Source: Solidesulfovibrio alcoholivorans DSM 5433 (lineage in GTDB: Bacteria; Desulfobacterota; Desulfovibrionia; Desulfovibrionales; Desulfovibrionaceae). Taken from it: DNA of 64,000 bases. How positions within the stretch are numbered: position 1 is the stretch's first letter; the number at the start of each line of letters is the position of its first letter. The stretch spans positions 186,001 through 250,000 of the forward strand of contig NZ_JNJA01000007.1 in assembly GCF_000702665.1 (NCBI RefSeq), given 5' to 3'. The position numbers and the translations under genes were made by a program. The notes beneath the pieces were generated by a model. That model did not search any database and was not told where the DNA came from. It worked only from the letters and a program-made list of their open reading frames with translations. Shown in pieces: positions 7,816 to 16,371 of this stretch.

Positions 7816-9735
7816 TTAGACCTTGTAATTGTAGTTGTGGTTGTAGCTCTCGCGGTAACCGCTGGATTTTGACGTTGCTTCGCTGACCGAGCGCTGGGTG
7901 GACTCCGTCGTGCTCGTATTTGTGCGTTGTCCGATGGACTCGCTGTAGCCGATCTGCGCCGAGGCGTTGACGGAACTGAGCGCGCTGGCCGCCATCTGCG
8001 CCGAGACCTGCGCGCCGGAGCGGATCTTTTCCGCCTCCAGGCGCAGTTCGCCGAGCGAGTTCTGGAGAAGCATGTCCGCTTCCTTGATCGAAACCTCGGC
8101 GGACTTGAGGTAGGCGTCCACCTGGGCGGCATGGTCCTTGGAGCGCAGGTCGGCCGCGTCGCGGCGGGCGGCGAGCCCGGCCTCGTAGGCGCGCAGCGAG
8201 AGTTCCTTGTCCTTGAGCAGGACTTCGGCCGCGGCCCGGGCCTTGGCCAGGTCGGCCTCGTAACGGCTCACGTCGGCCTTGTAGGCGTCGAGCTTGACCT
8301 TGTTCTCCTCGGCGGACACGGCAAGCCGTGTTTCGGCCGCAGCCTTGGCCGCGGCGACGCGCTCGCCGTAGGCGCGCACCTGCTCGGCATAGACCCGCGC
8401 CTTGGCCTCCTGGCCGGCCATGGCCGCGGCCTGGGCGTTGTAGCGGGCGGTATTGGCATTGACCGTGGCCACGTAGGCCTGCACCTGCGCCTCGTAGGCG
8501 CTGATGCGGTCCCGGCTCACGGCCGCCTTGGCCGCCGCGCCCTCCATGCGTGCCTTGTAGAGCGCAACGAGCGTGGACGCGCCGGAAAGCTCGGCCAGGT
8601 AAAGGTCGGCGGCGCGTTTTTGCGCCTCGCCAGTCAGCCGCGCCCCTTCCAGCCGGGCCTTGTAGGTCTCCAGCTCGGACAGGGCGGCGCGGATGCGCGC
8701 CTCGAACACGGCGGCGTCGGCCTGGTAGCGGGCGAGCTGGGCGTTGTGCACGGCCACCTCGGCGTGCAGAGCCTCGTAGCCGTATTGCGCCAGGGCCTTG
8801 GCCCCGTCGAAGGCGCGGGCGGCCGACTGGTTGAAGAGCTCGATGCCCTGCGCCTCCAGAGCCAGGGAGTCGCTCACGGCGGCCCTGCCTTCTTGCGCGG
8901 CCATGTCCGCCTGTTTGGCCAGGATGTCCAGGTTGCCGGCGGCGACCTTGTCGGCGTGCGCGGCGTAGGCCTGGCGCAGGGCGTCGGCCAGGGGGCCGGA
9001 CAGAGCGGCCGTGCCCCGGGCGGCGAAGCCGTCGGCAAGCTCGGTGAGCCGCGTCGCCAGTTCGTCTTCCAGGCGACTTTTCGCCCGCTCCCACAACCGC
9101 GTTTCGAGTTCCGGGCCGTACCCGGCCCCGCCCGCGCGCACCTCCCCTTCCAGGCGCGCGGCGAGCGCCTGGCGCAGGGAAGAATCGTAGGCCGCCTCGC
9201 GGGGCATGACGAAGAGATTGCCCGGGGCGAGGAGCTCGGGCATGGGTGGCCGCTCGCCCTCGAAGGTCGGGGTAATGGGGCCGGGCAGTTCGGGAATGGC
9301 CACGGGATCGAAAACCGGCGGATCCGGCAGCACGATGGCGGGATCGGCGGGCGTTTCGATCTCAGCCAGGGCCGGCGCGCCGCTCGGGGCCTCGGGCCAG
9401 GCGAGGTCCGGCTCCTCGGGCAGGATCACTTCCGGCGGGACCACGGCGAAGTCCGGCACGGAAAACCCGTCGAGACGCGACGTGGAAAACTCCGGCGCCT
9501 CCGGCGCGGCCACGTCGTCGACGACGACGGCGGCAAGCCCCGGGACGTCGGGCACGCCGGGGTATTCCGGCGTGCGCGGCAGTTCGGGCAGGTCCACGGA
9601 CGGATACGTCAGCTTGGCCACACCGCCCAGACGCTCCAGGAACGTCAGCGCGGAATACCAGGCGTCGCTGGCGTAGTTCTGTGCCGTATCGAACTTGTTG
9701 CGGACAATGCCGGCCGCGCCGGTGGAATCGCTCAT
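7816..9735 (-). CDS. Large coiled-coil phage virion protein
   Basis: 639 residues in two parts. Residues ~45-175 are Pro-rich and acidic with repeats such as PDVPGLAAVVVDDVAAPEAP and PPVFDPVAIPELPGPITP. Residues ~190-600 are an almost unbroken Ala/Glu/Lys/Arg helix with regular Tyr spacing (YKARMEGAAAKAAV; YKADVSRYEADLAKARA), consistent with a long coiled coil. The C-terminus is Ser/Thr/Asn/Tyr-rich and ends SYNHNYNYKV. No enzymatic motif. Its size and shape could fit a tail needle, an ejection protein or a short tape-measure substitute. Its start overlaps the stop of the LamG-like gene as ATGA, so the two are translated together. Confidence 0.65.
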   Translation of the reverse strand: MSDSTGAAGIVRNKFDTAQNYASDAWYSALTFLERLGGVAKLTYPSVDLPELPRTPEYPGVPDVPGLAAVVVDDVAAPEAPEFSTSRLDGFSVPDFAVVPPEVILPEEPDLAWPEAPSGAPALAEIETPADPAIVLPDPPVFDPVAIPELPGPITPTFEGERPPMPELLAPGNLFVMPREAAYDSSLRQALAARLEGEVRAGGAGYGPELETRLWERAKSRLEDELATRLTELADGFAARGTAALSGPLADALRQAYAAHADKVAAGNLDILAKQADMAAQEGRAAVSDSLALEAQGIELFNQSAARAFDGAKALAQYGYEALHAEVAVHNAQLARYQADAAVFEARIRAALSELETYKARLEGARLTGEAQKRAADLYLAELSGASTLVALYKARMEGAAAKAAVSRDRISAYEAQVQAYVATVNANTARYNAQAAAMAGQEAKARVYAEQVRAYGERVAAAKAAAETRLAVSAEENKVKLDAYKADVSRYEADLAKARAAAEVLLKDKELSLRAYEAGLAARRDAADLRSKDHAAQVDAYLKSAEVSIKEADMLLQNSLGELRLEAEKIRSGAQVSAQMAASALSSVNASAQIGYSESIGQRTNTSTTESTQRSVSEATSKSSGYRESYNHNYNYKV

Positions 9736-11291
9736 GACGCCTCCTTGGGGATGGTGATGGCGGTCAGGCCCAACGCGGCGGCCTGGGACGCCTCATGGTC
9801 GTCGGCCACGAACAGGCCGGTCAGCGCCTCGAGTTGCAGCAAATAGGCCTGGGCCGGAGACAGGGCGTAGTGGAAAAAGCGCGGCAGGCAGACGTCCATG
9901 ACCGGATTCATGCGGTATGCGCCGATGGCCGCGTCGGTCGCGCCGTTGTGCAGGGTCCAGGCGTTGACGCCGCTGGCCTGGTAGGCGCAGGCCGCGTCCA
10001 TGGCGCAAAGGGGCTGGCGTCCGGCGTAGACGACGGCGTCGGCCGCGTCTGCGGCGGCGACGTAGAGCCGCACGGCTCCGTCCGCCGCATGGGTCATGAC
10101 CACATGGTGCCACACGCCGCGCGCGATCGGATCGCTGACCGCCGGGGCGTAGCCGAACTGGCTTTCGAAGCGGGACAGGCGCGCGCCGAGGAGCCGATCG
10201 CCGTTGTAGAGGAAAAGCCCCGCCGCCTGCAGGCCGATCACGAAGCCCCAGGGATGGGGATAGGCCGCGCCGCGCGCGTCGGCATAGGCCTCGCCGGCAA
10301 GAAGCGGCGCGCCGTCGCAGGCGGTTTCCACACGCTTCGCGCCGAGGAGGGTTTCCGTATAGGCGGCGTAGTCGGCATTCCAGGGCGCCCAGGGATAGGT
10401 GACTGTGGCCGACCAGTCCGGATGCAGGTGCGGCGAACAAAACCCCAGCAGCGGCGAGATGGAGCCCGGGCACTCCCAGGTGTAGTCCGCGCCGTCGGCG
10501 CTTTGCAACAAATAGACGCGAAAGGGGTTGTACACGCCGCGCGCGTCGTAGGTGTAGTCGTAGTCCAGGGCTTCGCGCAGCCGCACCAGGCAACTCACGG
10601 AAAAGGGCGCGTCGTCCGGGATGTGGTCGCGCCCGAAAAGCAGGCCCGAGGCCGCGCCGCCCGGCAGCACGAACACGCCGCGCCGACGCGCGATGCCGGC
10701 TTCGGGCAGGCCCTCGGGTTCGGCCAGGCCGACCTCGCCCGGGGCAACGACCGTCACGGCGTCGCCAAGGCCCAGGCTCCAGCCGGCGAGCGTTCCGTCC
10801 GTCACGGCGTTTTCCAGGCCGTCTCCGCCTTCGTATCGCGCCAGGCAGTCCGGGATGGCGAAAAAAGAGCCCGCCTCGCGCACTTGTGTCCCGGGCAAGG
10901 CTCTGCGACGCGGCGCGGCCTCCCACCCGGCCGGAGCGAGGATGTCCACGCTGTCGAGGCTCCCGTTGCGGCGGCAGACGAGGGTTTCGCCGCCGGGCAG
11001 GCGCACCGTGCGGGAAAAGACCGGCAGCTCGAAGACGTTTTCCCGGTGCATGACGCCCAGTTCCCGCAACGCCCGCGCGCGCAGCCGGGCCAGGTACGTT
11101 TCGCCGTCCTCGAGGCCCGCGCCGGCGAGCCCGCCGGGGACACGCAGCCGCGCCGTCGGCCGGAAATCCGCTAGCTCCCGGGCCGTCGGAATCCGAAGTT
11201 CCGAAAGCTCCAAAGCATCGAAACCGCCTTCCGCCCCAGAGAGCCCCTCCACGGAGCGCGCGCCTGCCATCGACCGCCCATCCGCGTTCAC
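9732..11291 (-). CDS. LamG-like phage protein (concanavalin fold)
   Basis: 519 residues from a GTG with RBS GGAGG; the start overlaps the previous stop as GTGA. The C-terminal half has the hallmark of LamG/jellyroll domains, IARGVWHHVVMTHAADGAVR followed by LYVAAADAADAVVYAG, which form a carbohydrate- or protein-binding beta-sandwich. The middle contains aromatic-rich stretches (YTWECPGSISPLLGF; SATVTYPWAPWNADY). The N-terminal ~150 residues are structural with no known motif. A surface-binding role on the particle, for adsorption or decoration, is inferred. It overlaps the downstream coiled-coil gene by 4 bp. Confidence 0.65.
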   Translation of the reverse strand: MNADGRSMAGARSVEGLSGAEGGFDALELSELRIPTARELADFRPTARLRVPGGLAGAGLEDGETYLARLRARALRELGVMHRENVFELPVFSRTVRLPGGETLVCRRNGSLDSVDILAPAGWEAAPRRRALPGTQVREAGSFFAIPDCLARYEGGDGLENAVTDGTLAGWSLGLGDAVTVVAPGEVGLAEPEGLPEAGIARRRGVFVLPGGAASGLLFGRDHIPDDAPFSVSCLVRLREALDYDYTYDARGVYNPFRVYLLQSADGADYTWECPGSISPLLGFCSPHLHPDWSATVTYPWAPWNADYAAYTETLLGAKRVETACDGAPLLAGEAYADARGAAYPHPWGFVIGLQAAGLFLYNGDRLLGARLSRFESQFGYAPAVSDPIARGVWHHVVMTHAADGAVRLYVAAADAADAVVYAGRQPLCAMDAACAYQASGVNAWTLHNGATDAAIGAYRMNPVMDVCLPRFFHYALSPAQAYLLQLEALTGLFVADDHEASQAAALGLTAITIPKEAS

Positions 11292-11758
11292 GGCCGCCTC
11301 CGGTCAAGGGGCACGACCGCAAGGGCAATGGCCCCGATGTCCAGGGCCGCACCGTCCACGTTTTCAAGCGCCACCCGCCAGGCCGTGCCATAGCCGCGCG
11401 CGAGCCGCGCCGTGGCCCGGCCGGGGAAATTGCCTTCCCCCGACGGGCCGAGCCGGCCGCAAAGCGACGCGTCGGCCCCGCTTTGCGCCGAGACGGCCAG
11501 TTCGCCCGCAACGACGCCTTCCACGGCCACGCCCACAAGGCGCTTGGCCCCGGGCAGGCCGCAATCCGTGGCCGGCAGGGCCGCGCGGGCGGCAATGGCG
11601 ACGCCTGCGTCGTCGTCGCCGCCCACGCGGTAAAGCCCGTCGGCATCGGCCAGCAGGACCGCGCCGTCATGGACGCAGGCGGCCCCGGACGGCAGGCCGA
11701 CATGGGTCGTAAGCGCGCCGCTTGAAAGTTCCAGGGAAAATCCCAAGGTGGTCGTCAT
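11288..11758 (-). CDS. Phage-cassette beta-rich protein, unknown function
   Basis: 156 residues beginning MTTTLGFSLELSSGALTTHV. The ATG at 11758 is chosen because it overlaps the preceding stop (ATGA) and lies 7 bp after GGAGG; an ATG two codons earlier is too close to that site. The sequence alternates small and hydrophobic residues (GLYRVGGDDDAGVAIAARAA; AWRVALENVDGAALDIGAIA), suggesting a beta-sandwich or short propeller-like repeat. No domain is recognised. It is sandwiched by 4-bp overlaps with the transglutaminase-like gene upstream and the LamG-like gene downstream, so it is probably made in a fixed ratio with them as a virion component. Confidence 0.55.
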   Translation of the reverse strand: MTTTLGFSLELSSGALTTHVGLPSGAACVHDGAVLLADADGLYRVGGDDDAGVAIAARAALPATDCGLPGAKRLVGVAVEGVVAGELAVSAQSGADASLCGRLGPSGEGNFPGRATARLARGYGTAWRVALENVDGAALDIGAIALAVVPLDRRRP

Positions 11759-13404
11759 ACCCATTCCTCCCCGGCGGCGGGATCGAAAACATAGGCTTCC
11801 AAATCCTCTCCCGGCGCGACCGCCTCGCCCCGGACCGCCAGCGCCTGGGCAAAGGCCGCGGCCACGGCAAAACGAAGCGGCGCGGCAAGGCCCAGGCAGT
11901 CCGGCAGCGGCGACCCAACGGCGGCTGCGGCCAGGAGACCGTCCAGGCCGTGCAGGCGCGCGACAGACGACGGCAAGGCGCAGCCGCCGCGGCCCAGCAT
12001 GCCGGCAAGCCCCCACGCCTGCGCCCGGGCGCGGGGCAGGCGCGCACCGGCAGCTGCGGCCGTGCGCTGCCGAGCATCCGCCGCCGCGCGCTGGCGCGGC
12101 AAGCGGCACGTGCCCCGGCCGGCGCAACCGGCAAGGCCAGAAAGCGTCGCCAGGGGTGTCGCCACAGCGCCCCTTGCGCCGACAAGGCCGACCACGCCCG
12201 GCCGCTGCAGCGCGGCCTGCCCCCAGGCCGATCCGGCCGAAGCCAGCGCAACCGGCGCAGGCAATTGGCAAGCCCCGGCAGCCGCGCTCGCCGCCTGGCA
12301 CGCCAGAAATCCCGAGGCGACCTCGACCGCGCCCCGCGCGCCAAGCGAAGCCTCGCCGACCAAGTCCAGGGTGGGCAACAGCACGGCATCGGCCGCCGCC
12401 CGGGCGAAAAACGCCGCCGCGGTGGCGCGCACGGTGAAAAAAGCGGAAGCAGTCAGGGCGTAATCGACCAGACCGTAGTAGGCCGCCTCACCCAGGACCG
12501 GCCGCGCGGCGACCGCGCCCTGGTCCGGGCCGAGTGTCCAGTCGAGCGCCGTCCACAGGCCATCGCTTTCGCGCTTGTAGGCGACCCAGGCATGGCCGAT
12601 CTTGTCGATGCCCACCCGGCCGAAGGCCGTGACCACGCGGTCGGCGGGAATCCCTGCGGCGAGCAGCAGGCCGTGGAGCAGGATCGCCCCGTCCTCGCAG
12701 TCGCCGCTGCCCAGAGAATAGGTGCCCAGGGCGCAGTTCCAGACGTCCGCGCCGTCCTCCTCCGCCACGTAGGAGACCGCCCGGGCCACGGCGTCGCACA
12801 GCGCCACGGCCACGGCGTCGCGCCCCGTCGCACCAGCGGCAAGGGTCGCGGCCAGGGCCGCAAGTTCGGAGTCGCCTTGGCCGAGCAAGGCCACCACCGC
12901 CGCGGAACCCGATGCGTTGACCACGGGATTGTCCAGGCCGCAGGCAAAAGCCCTGCTCCCGAGAGCGGGAAGCGCCAGGGCAGTATCGCCGTTGCGGTTG
13001 GCGTCGCTTTGCGCCGCCGCGGCCGTGCCCGGCAGGGTCACGGCCGCCGTGCCGCCCGTTGCGGCCACGGCGAAAAGGGGTGTTGCGACAAGGGAAACCA
13101 GGATGGCCGGGGAGGCCGCGCCAACGGTTCCGGGCATGGGCATGGCGCACGTCGCCCCGTTATGGACCCAGCCCGCGACAGCCCCGGTCAGGCCGCACGC
13201 CGGCAGCGCGCACGCGCCAAGCGGCCGCCAATCCCCGACGGCGGCGACCTGCGGCAGGGGCAGGGGCAGGCCACCCTCGGCCGTGGTCACGCCGCACGTG
13301 CCGCTGGCCGCGACGACGCAGCCCACGGGGACGAGTCCCGTGCCGGAGAGAGCTTCCTCGGCCAGTGGCTCGACGGAATAGAGGTAGTCTTCAAGGGCGG
13401 GCAT
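11755..13404 (-). CDS. Transglutaminase-like phage-cassette protein
   Basis: 549 residues, ATG with RBS GGGAGG. Residues ~195-295 contain a transglutaminase-like (papain-fold) active site: Cys236 in YSLGSGDCEDGAILLHGLL, His271 in DKIGHAWVAYKRES and Asp288 in LWTALDWTLG, in the right order and spacing. The flanks are Ala/Gly-rich and of low complexity, with repeated short Cys-containing motifs (GAC.LP; CRLPRQR), and are not assigned. Family members act as cysteine peptidases, cross-linkers or amidases. In a virion cassette it could process capsid proteins or act on the peptidoglycan of the recipient; neither is shown by sequence. There is no signal peptide. Confidence 0.7.
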   Translation of the reverse strand: MPALEDYLYSVEPLAEEALSGTGLVPVGCVVAASGTCGVTTAEGGLPLPLPQVAAVGDWRPLGACALPACGLTGAVAGWVHNGATCAMPMPGTVGAASPAILVSLVATPLFAVAATGGTAAVTLPGTAAAAQSDANRNGDTALALPALGSRAFACGLDNPVVNASGSAAVVALLGQGDSELAALAATLAAGATGRDAVAVALCDAVARAVSYVAEEDGADVWNCALGTYSLGSGDCEDGAILLHGLLLAAGIPADRVVTAFGRVGIDKIGHAWVAYKRESDGLWTALDWTLGPDQGAVAARPVLGEAAYYGLVDYALTASAFFTVRATAAAFFARAAADAVLLPTLDLVGEASLGARGAVEVASGFLACQAASAAAGACQLPAPVALASAGSAWGQAALQRPGVVGLVGARGAVATPLATLSGLAGCAGRGTCRLPRQRAAADARQRTAAAAGARLPRARAQAWGLAGMLGRGGCALPSSVARLHGLDGLLAAAAVGSPLPDCLGLAAPLRFAVAAAFAQALAVRGEAVAPGEDLEAYVFDPAAGEEWV

Positions 13405-13594
13405 GGGGCCTCCCGATGCCGACGCCGCGCCCGCCGCCGTGGCGCACGCACACGAAACGCGTTTGGGCGAAGGGATCGGTGCGGTCGGGGACGGGCGCAC
13501 CCGTCCCGCTTTCCGACGCGGCAAGCGCCGCCAGCGTCTCCGGCGTCGCCAGAGGCGGCACGTGGCGCGCCGCCGTGTCCGTTTGCTGTGGCAT
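13391..13594 (-). CDS. Small phage-cassette ORF, unknown function
   Basis: 67 residues starting MPQQTDTAARHVPPLATPET with a modest GGTGA ribosome-binding site; a GTG three codons earlier is also possible. It runs into the next gene with a 14 bp overlap and follows the discoidin-like gene by 43 bp. Its C-terminus is basic and Gly-rich (VRHGGGRGVGIGRPHARP). No motif is recognised. It is kept because it fills a gap in a tightly packed operon, but being short in GC-rich DNA it may be fortuitous. Confidence 0.4.
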   Translation of the reverse strand: MPQQTDTAARHVPPLATPETLAALAASESGTGAPVPDRTDPFAQTRFVCVRHGGGRGVGIGRPHARP

Positions 13595-13637
13595 CGAGGT
13601 CACCTGTGCCTTTGTTCCGAGCGTTGCGGCCACGGCC

Positions 13638-14303
13638 TTAAAAATCCCCGTACAAGACGAGTTCCGCCACGTTGTAGATGCCCTTGATGTTGGGCTTGAA
13701 CGCCCGCACGACCATGCGATAGGCCAGGAAGTGGCGCGGATCGGCAATGTCCATGCGATCCGAAAGAAAGACGCCGTCGTCCCACCAGTCGCAATCCTCG
13801 TCATAGTACGGGCTCGAGAACGTGACGCGCATGCCGGCAAACTGCGTCATGGAGAGCAGCGTCGCCCACTCCGTCTCGTCGTTGGAGCCTTCCAGGGAAA
13901 AATCCGTGGGATAGCCGCAGGGCGCGGCGCTCATGGGACAGTTGTAGGAAATGGAGGCCACGGAAGAGAACTGGAAGCTGGTGACGAGTACGGGTTCCTC
14001 GAAGCGCAAGCCCACGTATTCAGGCACGGCGTTACGAGGACTAGGCATCCAGCTGCCGTTGTAGAGGTCGCCGTTGCCGATCAGGAAGTTGTGTACCTCG
14101 TTGGGATTCTCCACCTCCATGGAGGAATAGAAGACTTCGCCGCGCGTGCGGCAGATCCTGTCGGCGTCGGCATGGACGCAGCCGGGGACGTCGTCAAAGC
14201 GCCGGGCGAGCAGCAGGTCGCGATAATACTGGGGATCGTAGGGATCGGGCGTGACCGTGACGAGGCCGTCCGCCGTTTCCCGGTAGAGGGCAAGGGTCTG
14301 CAT
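13638..14303 (-). CDS. Discoidin-like phage structural protein
   Basis: 221 residues with strong RBS AAGGAGAGG. The segment VGLRFEEPVLVTSFQFSSVA, then FSLEGSNDETEWATLLSM, and the terminal IKGIYNVAELVLYGDF follow the pattern of F5/8 type C (discoidin, galactose-binding-like) beta-sandwich domains: V..I.F..P..V......, F.L.GS.D...W..L, ..I.E..L.G. Such domains bind glycans. In this operon the protein may be a particle surface adhesin. Several Asp/Tyr-rich loops (SPYYDEDCDWWDDG) could bind calcium. The function is inferred from fold similarity only. Confidence 0.6.
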   Translation of the reverse strand: MQTLALYRETADGLVTVTPDPYDPQYYRDLLLARRFDDVPGCVHADADRICRTRGEVFYSSMEVENPNEVHNFLIGNGDLYNGSWMPSPRNAVPEYVGLRFEEPVLVTSFQFSSVASISYNCPMSAAPCGYPTDFSLEGSNDETEWATLLSMTQFAGMRVTFSSPYYDEDCDWWDDGVFLSDRMDIADPRHFLAYRMVVRAFKPNIKGIYNVAELVLYGDF

Positions 14304-14312
14304 GGCCTCTCC

Positions 14313-14870
14313 TTAGAACAGCAGTGCGGTGTCGCCGCCGAGTTGCAGGCGTCCCGTGACCACAAGGCCCCCGGCCGGCATGTCGCCGACGAACCAGGTG
14401 ACGGCGACGCCGCTCGAGGCGTCGGCGTCCTGGACGGTCGCACCCTGGGACGCGACGTCGTCGAGATCGGTGTCGGCCGCCAGGAGCGTGTCCCAGACGT
14501 CCACGGTCTCGAACGCGCGCCGGATGCCGAGCGCCTCGACGCGTACGCCCTTGATCACGGCCAAGGCGTAACGCGTGGAATCCGCGTCCGGCAGGTAGAA
14601 GCGGCCGTAGCCGTAGTGAGAGACTTTGAGGTCGAACACGTCGTCGTCGCCGGTGTCGGAATAAATGATTTCCAGGCTGGGCAGGGCCTGGCCGGAGACG
14701 CAGGCACCCTGCAGGACGCCGCTTTTGGGCGTCTGCGCCAGGTTCACCCGGCTGCCGAAGGAATAGGGCGTGGCCCGGGCCTCGGAAAACGCCCGGCCGC
14801 ACGCGACCCGCACGCGGGCCGGAAAGCCTTCGAAGCGGCAATGCATGGACTGTGGGTAGATCTCGGACAT
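14313..14870 (-). CDS. Conserved phage-cassette structural protein
   Basis: 185 residues beginning MSEIYPQSMHCRFEGFPARV. The ATG at 14870 has RBS GGAGAAGG; a GTG four codons upstream lacks such spacing. The sequence is mixed alpha/beta and acidic in the middle (DTGDDDVFDLKVSHYGYGRF; DTDLDDVASQGATVQDADAS) without a recognised motif. It precedes the discoidin-like gene by 9 bp and follows the small family protein at 14965 with a 94 bp gap. A virion role is inferred from its place among structural genes. Confidence 0.55.
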   Translation of the reverse strand: MSEIYPQSMHCRFEGFPARVRVACGRAFSEARATPYSFGSRVNLAQTPKSGVLQGACVSGQALPSLEIIYSDTGDDDVFDLKVSHYGYGRFYLPDADSTRYALAVIKGVRVEALGIRRAFETVDVWDTLLAADTDLDDVASQGATVQDADASSGVAVTWFVGDMPAGGLVVTGRLQLGGDTALLF

Positions 14871-14964
14871 GGCCTTCTCCACCGCATGCGCGCGGTTCCC
14901 GCGTTTTCCCTGCGGAGCCGGGAAACACCTTCCCCGGCTCCGCGCCGCAACCGGTCGCCTCCGC

Positions 14965-15423
14965 CTAGGAAGCGGGCATGGTCACGGTGAAGCTGTCGAT
15001 AGTGGTGGTCGCGCCGGCGGTAATGGCGGTGCTGCTCATGTTGAGCTGCGCGCCGGAGGTGGAGACCGAACCGTCGAAACGGGCATGGGTCGTGTCCGCG
15101 CCGGTGGTGCGGTCGGTGGCGTAGAAGCGGAACCAGCCCGCCGTGCCCGTGGCCGAGGCCACGCCGGACCAGACTTCGGCAGCGGCCTTGGCGCACGCGC
15201 CGTCGACCGGGTCGTCGAAGTTAAGGCCGTTTTCCCCGGTGCCGGGGCTGAAGGTCCCCGAGGAGACGGTGATTTCCAGAAGCGGCGTCGCACCCTCGGC
15301 GTCGTCGGCGCTGGAGGGCTGCACGCCCGGGAAGAGACGGATCACGCCGTACTGCATGATGCTTTTGAATCCCGAGGTGCCAAGCAGCTTGTTGCGAAGA
15401 CCGGTGGAGAGACGAAGGGCCAT
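14965..15423 (-). CDS. Conserved phage structural protein (LSTGLRN family)
   Basis: 152 residues from MALRLSTGLRNKLLGTSGFK with RBS AAGGAG. The sequence follows a widespread phage structural family whose members begin L.TGLRN.LLGT....I...G.IR...G.QP.SADDAE and end GAQLNMSS..I..GATTTIDSFTVT.P, both of which are visible here. Those proteins are beta-rich virion components, often near fibre or head-decoration genes; their exact role is not established. The upstream extension to 15456 is rejected because the RBS fits this ATG. Confidence 0.7.
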   Translation of the reverse strand: MALRLSTGLRNKLLGTSGFKSIMQYGVIRLFPGVQPSSADDAEGATPLLEITVSSGTFSPGTGENGLNFDDPVDGACAKAAAEVWSGVASATGTAGWFRFYATDRTTGADTTHARFDGSVSTSGAQLNMSSTAITAGATTTIDSFTVTMPAS

Positions 15424-15462
15424 GCTGGCGCTCCTTGCGGCAAGAGGTTGCGGCAAAAATGC

Positions 15463-16371
15463 CTAGGATTTGAGGAACAACAGGTATCGGCCACTCCCGG
15501 CCACGGCGCGGGCCCGGGCGGCGGGGATGCGGGCGGCGGCCAGGCGCGTGACCCGGCCCGAGGGCAGGCCCAGGTACACGCCGTCGCGGCCGGCCCAGAC
15601 GGCGGCGTCGCCCGTGAGCTCCCGACCGGCCACGGCATCATGGCGGCCGGCGGCCAGGGCGGCGTCGCTGCCGGCAAGGGGTGGCACGGGGCTTGCCCGG
15701 ACAAAGGTCATGGTTTTCGGGTCGGTGCCGGCGGCGAAGATCACGCCGGCGGCGTCGCCGACGAAAAGCCCTCCGGCCACGGGCCGCAGCATGCGCACCC
15801 GGCCCGTGGCCGGCGGCAGGTAGCCGGCCAGGGCATCGACCCAGTCGTTGAGCCCGGCCCCGGCGGTGAAGCGCACGAGCGCGCCGTCGGCGATCCATAT
15901 CCGGCCGGCGAACGCGGCCAGCAGATGCCCGGCGGGCGGCGCGACGTAGCGCCCGTGGCGGTCCGGACCGGGATAGCGCCCGCCGCCCCAGGGCTCGGCC
16001 GCGCCGTCGCGGATGCGGCCATTTTCGAAGCCGTTGGCAAAGTAGACGTCCGCGCCGACGCCGAGGAAGGCGACGTCCGCGCCGGGGGTCAGGCCCTCGC
16101 GCAGCACGCGCGGCTGCCCCCCGGCCGGGACACGCAGGATCGCGCCGTCGCGCGCGGCATAGAGGTCGCCGTCGTGGGCAAAAAGGGCCTCGTAACCGCC
16201 CTCCCCCAGCCGGACGTACCCCGGCCGGCTCCTCAGCCTCCCATCGACCACATCGACGTTGACGGCCTCGGCCAGGGCATAGGTTCCCTTGTCCGGGTCG
16301 CAGGCGAGCCCCAGGGGCGACGCCGACGCGCCAAGCCCGAGGCAGCGGGTCAGGCGACACTCCCGGCTCAC
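15463..16371 (-). CDS. Propeller-like phage hub protein, P22 gp10-like
   Basis: 302 residues, GTG start overlapping the previous stop (GTGA) with RBS GGAGG. It opens with a statement of parameters typical of podoviral hub/stabilisation proteins (NVDVVDGRLRSRPGYVRL) and then shows repeated short blades such as ALFAHDGDLYAARDGAI, DVYFANGFENGRIRDG and IWIADGALVRFTAG, as expected for a beta-propeller. In P22-like phages such a protein plugs the portal and carries tail fibres. The homology to gp10 is a suggestion from layout and the RSRPG segment, not a computed match. Its place after the adaptor-like gene fits this role. Confidence 0.55.
   Translation of the reverse strand: MSRECRLTRCLGLGASASPLGLACDPDKGTYALAEAVNVDVVDGRLRSRPGYVRLGEGGYEALFAHDGDLYAARDGAILRVPAGGQPRVLREGLTPGADVAFLGVGADVYFANGFENGRIRDGAAEPWGGGRYPGPDRHGRYVAPPAGHLLAAFAGRIWIADGALVRFTAGAGLNDWVDALAGYLPPATGRVRMLRPVAGGLFVGDAAGVIFAAGTDPKTMTFVRASPVPPLAGSDAALAAGRHDAVAGRELTGDAAVWAGRDGVYLGLPSGRVTRLAAARIPAARARAVAGSGRYLLFLKS

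Noticed and set aside
7927-9846. 639-codon open frame on the plus strand opposite the coiled-coil gene
   Set aside because: Antisense shadow caused by high GC; no RBS, Arg/Gly/His-rich composition, and the minus frame has clear structure.
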